Positions 25,131-35,750 of a stretch of DNA of 60,000 nucleotides are shown piece after piece (the stretch's first letter is position 1; each line of letters opens with the position of its first letter). Under the pieces are notes generated by a model. The model saw nothing but the letters and a program-made list of their open reading frames with translations, ran no database searches and was not told where the DNA came from. The DNA is from Lineus longissimus. Taxonomy: Eukaryota > Nemertea > Pilidiophora > Heteronemertea > Lineidae. Location: positions 11,534,001-11,594,000 of the forward strand of contig NC_088312.1 of NCBI RefSeq assembly GCF_910592395.1, written 5' to 3'. Made by a program: the position numbers and the translations under genes.

Positions 25131-25424
25131 TCAATGAGTAGCCATATGAGCTGCCAAGGAATCAAAAGAAGGAAACATCGCTCCACAAGACCGACAACAG
25201 AAACTTTGGTCGTTTCCGTCAAGAACGATATGAGTGATGACATGCCGCTTTAGGTCGCCGTTCGATTTGAATGTTTTTGCACAAAGATCACATCTGAATG
25301 GACGTTCACCCGTATGGCGTCTCATGTGGATTTTAAAGTTTGCTCGGTGCTTGGAAAGGGCACCGCAGATGGGACACTTCAGGTGTGGCAGTGATTCTCT
25401 GTTGCAGTCTAAGGTGTACGGAGT
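25131..25424 (-). CDS. V23: terminal exon with three C2H2 zinc fingers
   Basis: Acceptor TTATCTTGCAG at 25,425-25,427; phase 0; 97 residues, ending on the last ligand (MATH then stop). Helix residues are HANI, SGDR and SDSA. Between fingers 2 and 3 the linker is long and not TGEKP (IVLDGNDQSF), so finger 3 may move independently. Fingers 1-2 are close to V22. Confidence 0.85.
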   Translation of the reverse strand, partial: TPYTLDCNRESLPHLKCPICGALSKHRANFKIHMRRHTGERPFRCDLCAKTFKSNGDLKRHVITHIVLDGNDQSFCCRSCGAMFPSFDSLAAHMATH

Positions 25425-25739
25425 CTGCAAGATAAAAAAAAACAATCGCCACTTAAGATTTTTTTGTTAAGTTAATTGTCAATACCAATGGGATTTAAAG
25501 ACCAAGTACTATGATGAAAATACATCAAACAATTAGAAAATGAGATAATTGGAAGAAAATATGATGTCACAGGAAGCTAACTATTTTAACACATACACAG
25601 GCCTCCATTTACACACTGCAAGCAATTCACAACTAAATCCTGTTAATTCAAAGTAATGGCAATAATGTAGATGTCGTTAGTCCCAAAAGATAAATTGAAA
25701 TTAGGAAAGGAGTTCCATTAAGAAAGCACATGAACATCA

Positions 25740-26042
25740 TTATTTCAAATGGACAATCATTTGAACTTTCAAATGAGAGTTCTGTGAAAAAGATTTGCCA
25801 CAAAGTCTACAGGTGTATGGTCTCTCTCCTGTATGGATACGTGAATGTTTCTTGAGGTCACCATTAGAAATGAACTCTTTAAGACATATTCCACATTTAA
25901 ATGGTCTTTCCCCGGTGTGTTTCCTCATGTGGATTTCAAGATTTGAACGATGTTGAGAGAAGGCACCACAGATCTGACACTGCAAGGGATGTGAAGTCGG
26001 ATCGCTAGTTCTACAGGGCAAGTACAGACCACTGTGCTTGAT
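25740..26042 (-). CDS. V22: terminal exon with three C2H2 zinc fingers, one altered ligand
   Basis: Acceptor TTTTATTTACAG at 26,043-26,045; phase 0; 100 residues. Helix residues are HSNI, SGDK and QSHV. In finger 3 the first zinc-binding His is replaced by Gln (LKVQMIVH), so zinc binding there is likely weak. Linkers TGERPF and TGERPY. Close paralogue of V23, 0.6 kb away, in the first two fingers. Confidence 0.85.
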   Translation of the reverse strand: MKHSGLYLPCRTSDPTSHPLQCQICGAFSQHRSNLEIHMRKHTGERPFKCGICLKEFISNGDLKKHSRIHTGERPYTCRLCGKSFSQNSHLKVQMIVHLK

Positions 26043-26045
26043 CTG

Positions 26046-27415
26046 TAAATAAAAACACGGGATATTTCAGTTTTAGATGAAGTTTTGCAAAAATTGATTC
26101 AGGGCATGCAAAAGGCCACCCATCTTATTTAAACAGAAGCCTGTTAATTTTGAACTGAAAAGCAAAGACTGAAGAGTGATTACAATTTTGTCAGGTCATC
26201 ACCCTCAATGTTTAGGAATCATTTTGGCTTGACTACGATCTAGCAAGTCAGGTAAACATAAACACGCTCACTCAGGACTCTCTTTATTATTGACAAAAAG
26301 ACCGCTATGTCCTTCCCAGGGGAGGTGGTGTGATGCTTTAGTCATATTGCCAACAGTCACTGCATATATTCATGGGCCAGGTAGAATTAGCGAAATAAGC
26401 GGAATGAGCTGATTCTGGGCCTCAATCGCCTGGAAAAGCCAGTATTTGTCCCGATGATCGTCGCCATGCCTGAACTCTGAAGACGATAGGAGGTACGGTA
26501 ATACAGCGCTGTGCACGGCTGACGACTGAACTAAACTGTCCCTACAGACCAGTTTTCATGCCATCATTGCGAGTCATGACTGTAAAAAGAGATTTTCAAA
26601 TAATCTTTGTGGCGTAATGAACAAATTAAAACTTAATGAATTCATGAAGTTCCATTTTGTTTGAAATCACATCATATTTTGTACAGAATCCGCTCATTCC
26701 GCTAATTCTACATGGCCATATTCATATTACTCTGCATATATGACTTTTAGGAGGCAACGCCTACACGTCAACAGATCACAAGATATGCTGATACATGTAA
26801 CGTCAACTTGGACGCTTGCTGGCACTTGAACCCATTGAAATGGAACCATCTCTAAACGTACCTGTACATTTAAGGCCTGGTTGATATCATATCAAAGCAT
26901 ATTGAGAAAATACTGGGCAGGTACTAAATTTACAGCGTTTCTGTATAGAGGGCAGATCTTATATCAACCTGAGGAAATCACAGGGTAAATGTTCGCTTCC
27001 CCAGCCCTGCACACAACACACCCCCCCCCCCCCCCCCCCGTCGAGACATTCGCCCCCATTTGGATTAGCCACTACCTTATATGAAGACAGTTTCAGTTGC
27101 ATTCTGCAAACTGATCTCTATCGAGGTACTCTGCAACAATACATTCTCAATGGCCACCAGGAATTCCTGGGACTCCTCCTTTAAACACTTGAACACACGA
27201 TAAGTGTCCATTTGCTCAAAGTTTCCTATTAGCAAAAAACACAAAATAACAATAATACTCATATTCTTCTAATTAAAACTTTATTCAATAAATGTGCTAT
27301 ATATTATAGTCTTTAATTAATTATCTTTTGAACATGATATCTGGTGAAATTCACAGAAAAGTCAGAAACCAATGTCACAAAACCTCCACGTCGAGTAAAA
27401 ACTTGCTAAAATGAC
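26046..27415. other. Non-coding stretch between the 186-bp array and V22
   Basis: No exon seen. A run of 18 C at 27,021-27,038 and a (GT)-poor AT-rich tail at 27,220-27,330 are the only low-complexity features. The words GGAATGAGC and GAATTAGCGAAATAAGCGGAATGAGC near 26,385-26,410 recur inverted near 26,690 (ATCCGCTCATTCCGCTAATTCTAC), suggesting a foldback element of about 320 bp spanning 26,384-26,713. Confidence 0.45.
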
Positions 27416-28717
27416 CATCACAACAGTCTTATTTTGACCAATTGTTTTGAAAATAACAAAACTCATGTACACGTCTTTACAACACAATCATTCTTTTTCT
27501 GCGTTTGTACCAGAATAAAAAGTCTAAAATGTGAACCATGGTATCCTAATTACGAAGTACAAAGTACATAGTGCCACATCTTTTGGCTTTAAAAAACAGT
27601 ACATCACAACAGTCTTATTTTGACCAATTGTTTTGAAAATAACCAAAACTCATGTACATGTCTTTACAACACAATCATTCTTTTTCTGAGTTTGTACCAG
27701 AATAAAAAGTCTAAAATGTGAACCATGGTATCCTAATTACGAAGTACAAAGTACATAGTGCCACATCTTTGGCTTTAAAAAACAGTACATCACAACAGTC
27801 TTATTTTGACCAATTGTTTTGAAAATAACAAAACTCATGTACATGTCTTTACAACACAATCATTCTTTTTCTGAGTTTGTACCAGAATAAAAAGTCTAAA
27901 ATGTGAACCATGGTATCCTAATTACGAAGTACAAAGTACATAGTGCCACATCTTTTGGCTTTAAAAAACAGTACATCACAACAGTCTTATTTTGACCAAT
28001 TGTTTTGAAAATAACAAAACTCATGTACATGTCCTTACAACGCAATCATTCTTTTTCTGAGTTTGTACCAGAATAAAAAGTCTAAAATGTGAACCATGGT
28101 ATCCTAATTACGAAGTACAAAGTACATAGTGCCACATCTTTGGCTTTAAAAAACAGTACATCACAACAGTCTTATTTTGATCAATTGTTTTGAAAATAAC
28201 AAAACTCATGTACATGTCTTTACAACACAATCATTCTTTTTCTGAGTTTGTACCAGAATAAAAAGTCTAAAATGTGAACCATGGTATCCTAATTACAAAG
28301 TACAAAGTACATAGTGCCACATCTTTTGGCTTTAAAAAACAGTACATCACAACAGTCTTATTTTGACCAATTGTTTTGAAAATAACAAAACTCATGTACA
28401 TGTCTTTACAACACAATCATTCTTTTTCTGAGTTTGTACCAGAATAAAAAGTCTAAAATGTGAACCATGGTATCCTAATTACGAAGTACAAAGTACATAG
28501 TGCCACATCTTTTGGCTTTAAAAAACAGTACATCACAACAGTCTTATTTTGACCAATTGTTTTGAAAATAACAAAACTCATGTACATGTCTTTACAACAC
28601 AATCATTCTTTTTCTGAGTTTGTACCAGAATAAAAAGTCTAAAATGTGAACCATGGTATCCTAATTACGAAGTACAAAGTACATAGTGCCACATCTTTTG
28701 GCTTTAAAAAACAGTAC
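27416..28717. repeat. 186-bp tandem repeat, seven copies
   Basis: The anchor CATCACAACAGTCTTATTTTG starts at 27,416, 27,602, 27,788, 27,974, 28,159, 28,345 and 28,531, giving a period of 185-186 bp. Copies differ at only a few positions, mainly one-base indels in the CATCTTT(T)GGC run, so the array is young or kept uniform. Units contain no open frame of interest. Confidence 0.97.
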
Positions 28718-29029
28718 AAGTATTTTATGCAACACATGAGAAATACACCTATTGATATATCGAATATGACAGAAGTGATTGAGGAACACATTGCCAGAAC
28801 TGAATTACATTTAACCAGAAAGTGACTGAATTGTCATCAAAACATACTTCTCCAAATACTACAAACCAACATGAAACAAAACAATGCCAAAGCCACTGGT
28901 TTTGAGAACAATGCCTAATTAAGATAAAAAAATATGTCTTTATCTTCTCGATCTCCAAAAGAAATACTTCATATCAAACCTATTTTGTGGAAAATTTCGT
29001 ATGAATTACATGATGTGCCTTCACTTGAC

Positions 29030-29241
29030 TATTCAAGGAAATTTTCTCCCACAAATATGACATGCATAGGGATTCTCCCCCGCATGGACCCTCATATGCC
29101 GCTTCAAATCATGATTCTTAATGAAGCTTTCTGAGCGAACACTGTATGGATTCACTTATGAATTTCTAAAAACTGAGGAGTCATAACACAACGTCCACAT
29201 GTAGAGCATTGCCATAATCCCTTCAAAGGCTTTTCATGAAT
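29030..29241 (-). pseudogene. Relict zinc-finger exon
   Basis: Acceptor TTGTATTTTCCAG at 29,242-29,244, phase-0 leader IHEKPLKGLWQCSTCG. A TGA replaces the expected Arg after HK in the first linker, a frameshift follows, and the last finger (YACHICGRKFP) runs into a TGA before its His pair. The leader and CSTCG hairpin match V20-V21. Confidence 0.8.
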
Positions 29242-29521
29242 CTGGAAAATACAACCACAGAAGATCAGTACACATGTATGCTTTCTCTCACTTTACGAAG
29301 TTTTGCATTATGAAAAGTACCTGTAAGAGCCAATACTACGTGCACCTTTTTCATAATTTGCAAATACACCAGCAATTACAAAAACAAACTTTCTGCGAAT
29401 AATAAGAGCTGTAATCAATAAAAGACAAGACAATCAGTTCCCCATTTATTTTTCATGAATTTCAAGTTTACCGGTACAAATTTATGGGATTTGTCACCAA
29501 TTTACCAAATGTCATTACGAA

Positions 29522-29791
29522 TCAAATATCACGAGTCAAAACACTGTGACTCTTCATGCAACTCCTCCTTGAGAATGTTTTCCAACAAATTTTACATGGC
29601 TTCTCTCCTGTATGGACCATCAGATGACGTGTCGAATCTCCATTTGTCTGAAATGTCCACTTGCAGCGCGAACACTCAAATGGGTGCTCTCCTGTATGTG
29701 TTCGCATACGAGTTACAAAATGCGAAGGTACTCGGGAGATCAGACCACAAGTCGGACACAGCAGTCGATTTTTCTTAGATGTTTTAGATTT
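29522..29791 (-). CDS. V21: terminal exon with degenerate C2H2 fingers
   Basis: Acceptor ATTTTGCAG, exon from 29,791, phase 0, 89 residues. Finger 1 (CPTC) has Arg where the first His should be (FVTRMRTH). Finger 2 is complete (helix TGDR). Finger 3 follows a shortened linker (GEKPCKIC, two residues missing) and lacks its last His, ending HSVLTRD. Only one of three fingers is canonical, so this exon may be on its way to a pseudogene even though the frame is open. Confidence 0.65.
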   Translation of the reverse strand, partial: KSKTSKKNRLLCPTCGLISRVPSHFVTRMRTHTGEHPFECSRCKWTFQTNGDSTRHLMVHTGEKPCKICWKTFSRRSCMKSHSVLTRDI

Positions 29792-30002
29792 CTGCAAAAT
29801 ATACGATACTCAAATCAAACATGTCACTCTCACTTCTAGGTCAAGTCTGTTAAAGAATCCATTAGTGTCTTCAACATCTTGTCCATCTACAAAATGCTAA
29901 AACTTCAGATTATCTCCGAGTATTCTTATAAACTTATTCATGAGGAAGCCACTGATAAAACGAAATCTAGGCACAACAATGTCTTGAATCTAATTCCTGT
30001 TT

Positions 30003-30449
30003 TTACACGTCAAGCTTGAAATGAGTTACCCGATGGCTCTTCATGTTACCGTTCTGGGCAAATCTCCTCCCACAAATATCACACGCAAATGGTTTCTCTC
30101 CTGTATGAACCCTCTTATGCCGCTTCAAATAATCCTTTTTCAAAAATACTTTAGCACAAATATCACATGCAAATGGTTTCTCTCCTGTATGAACCTTCTT
30201 ATGTCGCCTCAAGTCGTCCTTTTCGGAAAATCCTTCAGCACTGTTATCAGATTCGTATGGTTTCTTTCCCCGGTGGACCGACATATGACAAGTTAGATCA
30301 GCCCTTACTTTGAATCTCTCCGTACAAAGCAAACAGCGAAACATGTGCTTTTCATGAATCCGACTATGATTGGCAAGTGCTGCAGGGGTCCCAGTAACCA
30401 AACCGCAGGTGGGACACTGATTTTTGGCTTTTTTATGTGATTTTTCAAT
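30003..30449 (-). CDS. V20: terminal exon with five finger units, one dead
   Basis: Acceptor GTATTTTGTAG at 30,450-30,452 (a TAG acceptor instead of CAG); phase 0; 148 residues, the longest finger exon in the window. Helix residues are TAAN, VADC, a dead unit, KDYR and QGNS. In unit 3 both Cys are replaced by Ser (YESDNSAEGF) while its His pair stays, so it cannot bind zinc normally. Units 3-5 share a [13 protein letters not shown] linker and arose by internal duplication. Confidence 0.82.
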   Translation of the reverse strand: MEKSHKKAKNQCPTCGLVTGTPAALANHSRIHEKHMFRCLLCTERFKVRADLTCHMSVHRGKKPYESDNSAEGFSEKDDLRRHKKVHTGEKPFACDICAKVFLKKDYLKRHKRVHTGEKPFACDICGRRFAQNGNMKSHRVTHFKLDV

Positions 30450-30907
30450 CTACAAAATACAAAATGCTAAAGTCAGTTTAGTGAGTGCATGCAAAATCAT
30501 TTTAACTTGACTACTTGTAGGGCATTGTGATTACCTTTTTACAATGTGCAATTTTGGGCACATTTACAAAATCTGTAAAATATAAAGTTCGCAAATCAGC
30601 TGTGTGAAATTGGATATTTCTGTGTTCAGTTCGTCAATGAAGAGAAACATGTCATGATAGCAATGGCTGCTTTAACGACCAAGACCTGTATCAAAGAGCT
30701 TCCAATACAGGTACAAATGTCTCCAGAGGACCTCGAGGTATCAAGTATGGCTGCCTTCGGCATGTATTCAGTGCTCACTTAAGTTCAGCCTGAGGAAGAC
30801 CAAGCAGCAACCAGACCAAGTTCAAACCACTGATAATTTGACTAAGAGTCGAAACACCTTTTAGCACACAACTGTCCCGGACTAAGGCTAGGATCTGCTG
30901 GACATCT
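30450..30907. other. Intron with SINE-related sequence
   Basis: Between V19 and V20. The stretch 30,650-30,900 shares words with the SINE body at 22,880-23,130 (for example GACCAAGACCTGTATCAAAG). No exon seen. Confidence 0.45.
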
Positions 30908-31114
30908 TCAGTTCAATGCCCCAAGGTTTATATGAGTGAGCTGATGGCTTTTCATGTTAGTTTTTAGGGAAAATCTCCTCCCACAAATATCACAAGCATA
31001 TGGTTTCTCTCCTGTATGGACCCTCATATGCCGCAAAAACTCAGAATTGAAATGAAATTCCTTTGGGCACATGGAACATTTGAAGGCCTTCCTCTTCAGG
31101 GCTACCTTATACAT
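30908..31114 (-). CDS. V19: terminal exon with two C2H2 zinc fingers
   Basis: Acceptor CATATCTTGCAG at 31,115-31,117; phase 0; 68 residues. Short basic leader (MYKVALKRKAFK), then fingers with helix residues FSER and LTNS joined by TGEKPY, and a THINLGALN tail. The smallest finger exon in the array; both fingers keep all ligands. Confidence 0.83.
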   Translation of the reverse strand: MYKVALKRKAFKCSMCPKEFHFNSEFLRHMRVHTGEKPYACDICGRRFSLKTNMKSHQLTHINLGALN

Positions 31115-31456
31115 CTGCAAGATATGAAGATTACAAAGTCAGTTCTTTATTACATATTTTTCTTGAGTTTTTCCAATGGACCTTCAAGCTGAAAAGATGC
31201 CTGTAAAGCAAATCTTGGAATTGGAAGACAACCCACATACCAGTAACACATACCTAACACCAGCTCAAGCTAAAGCAAATCTGCTACATTAACAACAACA
31301 TTGATAAGAAACCTCAGTCATAAACATACACCCGTCTATTTCTCTCCATTTTGCCCATTTTGGTGTGATGGGTTACGAAAAGCCAAGCCTGATATGATTC
31401 TATAACAGTCTGCCGTCTCCGGTCAAAACTCAAGTAGTCTGAAAAGTCTGCTTTCT

Positions 31457-31725
31457 CTAGTCAAATATCAAATGAGTCAACTGATGAGTCTTCATGTTAT
31501 ACTCTTATGTGAAAATCTCTTTTTACAACTGTTACATTCGTACGGTTTCTCTCCTGTGTGGATACAAAGATGCCGCGTTAAGTCCTGTTTTGCATTAAAT
31601 CCTCTACGACAAATCGAACATTCAAATGGTTTCTCTCCAGAATGGGTCCGCATGCGAGTGGTGAAATTATCAAAAGTCCTTGAAACAACACCGTAGGTAG
31701 GACACTGATGCAAGTCCCACAGAAA
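31457..31725 (-). pseudogene. Zinc-finger exon with a frameshift in its last finger
   Basis: Possible acceptor AACAGGCAG at 31,726-31,728 gives phase 0. Finger 1 CPTYG has lost its second Cys and its first His is Arg (TTRMRTH); finger 2 (CSICRRGFN) is complete. In finger 3 two extra bases (AGTATAACATG where AGTAACATG is expected) shift the frame at 31,495 and produce a TGA; past the shift the true frame [12 protein letters not shown] and its stop at 31,457 survive. Confidence 0.75.
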
Positions 31726-32039
31726 CTGCCTGTTTACCATGAAGGTTTTATAGAAGATCTCGAAGATTCAACAATGATACTGGTTTCAGTTCTTATTTTT
31801 TGAAATGCCTGTTTTATCAATATGTTGAATGTAGGAGGTATACATGTAGATTTTATGAAATCGCAACAATATCACCATCTATCGTCTTCTAACCTGAAGC
31901 TGCCATCTCTCACCCACTACCAAGTTCAGCTGGTGCCTAACATATCATGAATACGAGAAAAATATGCAAGAATTGTCAAGCCCTTCTCACTTCAAGGTCG
32001 TGATTTGTATGTGTATTGAGACTACCCTTGACATCCTCA

Positions 32040-32309
32040 CTATAAATCCATCTCCATATGTGTAATCTGATGTGTATTGAGACTACTCTTGACAGAAAAT
32101 ACTTTTCCACAAATTCCACATTCATATGGTTTCTCTCCTGTATGGACCCTCATGTGTCTGCTCAATTCCCAATTTGCCATAAATCCTTTCTTACAGACTG
32201 AACACAGATAGGGGTGTTCTCCAGAATGTATCCGCAAACGGGCTGTAAGGTTTGCCAGAGTCTTTGTCAAAATACCACATACAGGCCACTGTAATCGCTT
32301 ACGAGAAAT
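32040..32309 (-). CDS. V18: terminal exon with two good and one degenerate finger
   Basis: Acceptor TATCTTGCAG at 32,310-32,312; phase 0; 89 residues. Finger 1 has Trp for its first Cys (LQWPVCG) and Arg for its first His, so it is dead. Fingers 2 and 3 are complete with helix residues AWER and VSST. The 45 bases before the acceptor match those of the dead exon at 32.4 kb almost base for base. Confidence 0.78.
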   Translation of the reverse strand: MSRKRLQWPVCGILTKTLANLTARLRIHSGEHPYLCSVCKKGFMANWELSRHMRVHTGEKPYECGICGKVFSVKSSLNTHQITHMEMDL

Positions 32310-32433
32310 CTGCAAGATATAAGAATATTGAAGTCAGTGGTGTGATTTCCTGAATCTATAATTTTTTTGATGAAGAGTTTGACTTTACAACAAATAACCG
32401 TTATGAACATGATAGATCCAGTTGTAGGCCTCT

Positions 32434-32733
32434 CTACTGTCCCTTTAGGTTAAGATTCATGTGAGTAATCTGATGTGACTTCATGTTGCTTTTGACAGCA
32501 AACCTTTTCCCACAAACATCACAAGAATATGGTTTCTCTCCTGTATGAACACACATATGTCGAGTTAACTGCCACTTATCACGAAATCCTTTACTGCATA
32601 TTGAACATGGAAATGGTCTTTCTCTAGTATGAGTTCAAATATGCGCTGTAAGCGTTGCAAGAGATGTTGAAGGAATACCAAATGACGGACATTGCAACTG
32701 TTCCTGCATCGATAAAGCTTTTGTATTAGAAAT
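32434..32733 (-). pseudogene. Recently inactivated zinc-finger exon (one nonsense codon)
   Basis: Acceptor ATATCTTGCAG at 32,734-32,736; 100 codons in one frame to the natural TAG. A TGA at 32,635-32,637 (codon 33) replaces the expected Arg codon (HI, stop, THT), consistent with one CGA-to-TGA change. Finger 1 also has Phe for its second Cys (CPSFG). Fingers 2 and 3 (helix DWQR-like with D/W/Q/R, and VSNS) remain intact. Confidence 0.85.
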
Positions 32734-32859
32734 CTGCAAGATATGAAAATATTGAAGTGAGAGGTGTGATATCCTGAATCAATTATTGTAATGTTCTTGT
32801 GGGGATTGCAGATTGAACAAAATATGGACATTGTTTAGAATGAATCATAGATATTCCTT

Positions 32860-32883
32860 AGTCATTGAAGAGCTATGAGTATT
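32860..32883 (-). pseudogene. Orphan splice acceptor with no exon
   Basis: The intronic signature TATCTTCCAG with the upstream CTGACTTCTTAA word, as before V18, stands at 32,884-32,930, but what follows (NTHSSSMTKEYL then stop) holds no finger. It marks a lost exon copy. Confidence 0.55.
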
Positions 32884-33235
32884 CTGGAAGATACAAAGGT
32901 TAAGAAGTCAGTGGCGTTATTTCCTGAATCTATCAGGCATATGACATAATATGTACATGTTCCTCTGTGCTGTGTGTGGCACATTTTTATCGAGGTTTTA
33001 AGTGACCTATTGGTAGTGGATTCACCGTAATCCTGGTTAAGTAAGCTTTAGTTGTGTTGAGCCATCATTATAGCTCCCAGTTCATGCTTTATATGGGTAT
33101 TTTGGGCTACAGGTCATGCCCAAGTTTTAGTTCTGGAGTTGAAGTAGTTTGAAATGCTTAGCTCAGGTGGCAGCACCTGACGGTCCGTGTCGCATCTTCA
33201 TTCCATGTTCAGGGTTCATACATGTTTGTCTTATG

Positions 33236-34353
33236 TATGGGCCGTGAAAACCGCAAAAAAGCGGTCATGCCTCAAATAGACGTCTTCACATGTTTTTGTG
33301 AAAGAGGACGTCGAGGAACGCGGTCGTATAAAAAAAACAGACGTTGGGTGGCGCTCGCACAAACTTCCCTCGCATGTTTTTGTGAAAGAGGACGTCGAAG
33401 AACGCGGTCGTATATAAAAACAGACGTTGGGTGGTGCTCGCACAAACTTCCCTCCCATGTTTTTGTGAAAGAGGACGTCGAAGAATGCGGTCATATAAAA
33501 AAACAGACGTTGGGTGGCGCACGCGCAAACTTCCCTCACATGTTTTTGTGAAAGAGGACGTCGAAGAATGCGGTCATATAAAAAAACAGACGTTGGGTGG
33601 TGCTCGAGACGGGTCATCCTATTTAGCATCCAGTGGCGACCAGTGGCGTCCAACGCGAAATAATAGGGTGCATATGGTTAAAAATGTTTTCAAGCTCCTA
33701 AAACACTTTCAATAAACAAGATTTAGAAGTTTGGTGGAGTTTGCAAACCTAGTTTTTGAATAATCATCACCAGAAAACGATCTTAGTATGCCAACCTGAT
33801 GCCAGATCCCGATTCAGCTTTTTCTATAAACCCAAGGAACGGCAGCTAAAACAAACATGGCGTCCAGTACTTTTGCTGGACGCATACTAAGATCGTTTTC
33901 TGGTGATAATTATTCAAAAACTAGGTTTGCAAACTCCACCAAACTTCTAAATCTTGTTTATTGAAAGTGTTTCAGGAGCTTGAAAACATTTTTAACCATA
34001 TACACCCTATTATTTCGCATTGGACGCCACTGGTCGCCACTGGACGCTAAATAGGATGACCCGTCTCGAGCGCCACCCAAAGTCTGTTTTTTTATACGAC
34101 CGCGTTCTTCGACGTCCTCTTTCACAAAAACATGTGAGGGAAGTTTGCGCGAGCGCCACCCAACGTCTGTTTTTTCATATGACCGCGTTCTTCGACGTCC
34201 TCTTTCACAAAAACATGCGAGGGAAGTTTGCGCGAGCGCCACCCAACGTCTGTTTTTTTTATACGACCGCGTTCTTCGACGTCCTCTTTCACAAAAACAT
34301 GTGAAGACGTCTATTTGAGGCACGACCGCTTTTTGCGGTTTTCACGGCCCATA
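33236..34353. mobile_element. Foldback transposon with tandem units in its arms
   Basis: Arms at 33,236-33,791 and 33,882-34,353 are inverted copies around a 90-bp loop, with outer ends TATGGGCCGTGAAAACCGC. The hexamer CTTATG flanks both sides (33,230-33,235 and 34,354-34,359), a likely target-site duplication. The outer part of each arm is a tandem of about 83-bp units (CATGTTTTTGTGAAAGAGGA): four on the left, three on the right, which accounts for the 84-bp difference in arm length. It has no transposase. It resembles Drosophila FB and sea-urchin TU elements in architecture. Confidence 0.93.
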
Positions 34354-34532
34354 CTTATGTTCCCCAAACTTTATGTATTTCAGTTAAAACCGCATCGTCA
34401 TCATCGTTCAATACAAGATATTACTACTAGAGGAGCATCAGTTTTTTTGTTGGAATGATTCGAAGTTGGTCGTAAGAGTCAGGAACCACAAGGCCCAGTG
34501 AAAGTGAGATCACAATGTAGTTACATAAGAAA

Positions 34533-34535
34533 TCT
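34533..34535 (-). pseudogene. Orphan splice acceptor of a lost exon
   Basis: A CATTTAAGTCAGTGAG-type intronic signature and TTGTATTTTGCAG at 34,534-34,550 are followed by ISYVTTL and a stop. Only 180 bp beyond it lies the foldback element at 34,353, so the exon body may have been removed or displaced by that insertion. Confidence 0.5.
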
Positions 34536-34699
34536 GCAAAATACAAAGACATTTAAGTCAGTGAGCGGCTGTGATTTTCAGAAATGCAAAACTGAAAATG
34601 AATGAACACAAAACATCAAATATACTTGAAGACCCCAACTTTCCTGTGGGTCAACTGCATACTGCATACACAGCATAGTATTAATAATCACTATTCCTA

Positions 34700-34870
34700 C
34701 AAGTCATGTTTCACATGCATCAATTGAAGTGTCTTCATGTGTCCTCTCTGAGTAAATCTTTTCCCAATCGGATATGACCCTCCAGGTAAACTTCACGAGA
34801 GAAAATCTGAGAAAATTGTGCAAACAAGTCAAGTTTCAACAGAGCAATGTGTCTTCATGTTGCCTTTCAC
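34700..34870 (-). pseudogene. Two single-finger relicts
   Basis: Minus-strand pieces GKRFTQRGHMKTLQ (near 34,740) and FCERQHEDTL with the underlying reading FSVKGNMKTH in another frame (near 34,860) are C-terminal halves of fingers of the V16/V17 type. Cys pairs are lost. Confidence 0.6.
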
Positions 34871-35012
34871 AGAAATGTTGTGAATTTTACTCCAGTTTCA
34901 TACAGGCCAACAGCAAAAGTCTTTGCACTGCCCTGGAGGCTCAAGAAGTTAGGAAAAACTGCCTTTCTATTGCAGGTTTTCCTTGGTGTTTTTTATGACC
35001 AAAAATCTTCTC

Positions 35013-35305
35013 CTACAAGTTGAGTGTCATGTGCGTAACCATGTGAGTCTTCATGTTACCTTTGACCGCAAATCTTTTGCCACAAACATCACAAGCATCT
35101 GGTTTCTCTCCTGTATGAATGCGTATATGTTGGGTCAACTCCCATTTAGTTCTAAATCCTTTTTGGCAAACTGAACACGGAAATGGATCTTTTCCAGAAT
35201 GAATCCTCACATGGGCAGCAAGATTGCAAGAGTTTTAGCAATAGTACCACACGTAGGGCATTGGAGTCGTTCCTTTGTCATAGGCACATACCGGTAGAAA
35301 GGAAT
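35013..35305 (-). pseudogene. Zinc-finger exon with a one-base deletion
   Basis: Acceptor ATATCCTGCAG at 35,306-35,308. The leader and first finger start in phase 0 (LQCPTCGTIAKTLA), then one base is missing where the Asn codon of LANLAAH is expected, near 35,232; the frame then ends at a TGA. Downstream codons continue in the shifted frame as two intact fingers (CSVCQKGFR, helix [13 protein letters not shown], helix VGNT) to the normal stop. Length 293, one short of a multiple of three. Confidence 0.85.
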
Positions 35306-35309
35306 CTGC

Positions 35310-35750
35310 AGGATATAAAATCATTAAAGTGAGATGTGTGATTGTAAGCATGAATTCACCTGAAGTTTCAACTTGAATGATACCTGCAAGAGAACATATA
35401 TTTTTATTTATCATCTCCACGTCAATTAAAAGTGCACAATCCTCCACTAAAAAGTTTTGAATACATCACGAACTAACACTGAGCACTTCTCCTCCCGTCC
35501 TAGCATTGCTGCCATCCTTAAATCACCTCCTCCTACATATGTACAACTACCAGTCCAGTTCCAAAAATGTCAACTGGGTGACGCGTCTTTGACCACACCC
35601 ACCGGTAGCAATTTGTCTTCATGATTCCCTTCACAGAAAAGTAGCCCCAACGCATCACCACTCTTGATAGGCGACCTTACCCTCCGAGTCAAGTTCATGT
35701 GCGTCAAAAATAAAAGTCTCTAAACATTGCCTTTCACTGCATTTTTGTCC
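35310..35750 (-). other. Intron with finger debris
   Basis: The words CTTCATGATTCCCTTCACAG (near 35,620) and TTGCCTTTCACTGC (near 35,725) match the last-finger region of V17 without the rest of the exon. No usable exon. Confidence 0.45.

Noticed and set aside
27416-28717. Regular direct repeats suggesting a CRISPR array
   Set aside because: Units of 186 bp abut each other with no unique spacers, there are no cas genes, and the genome is eukaryotic. The same holds for the 55-bp minisatellite.
33222-34323. Mirror-image open frames of about 120-140 residues on both strands
   Set aside because: They are the 83-bp tandem units in the arms of the foldback element, seen on both strands because the arms are inverted.
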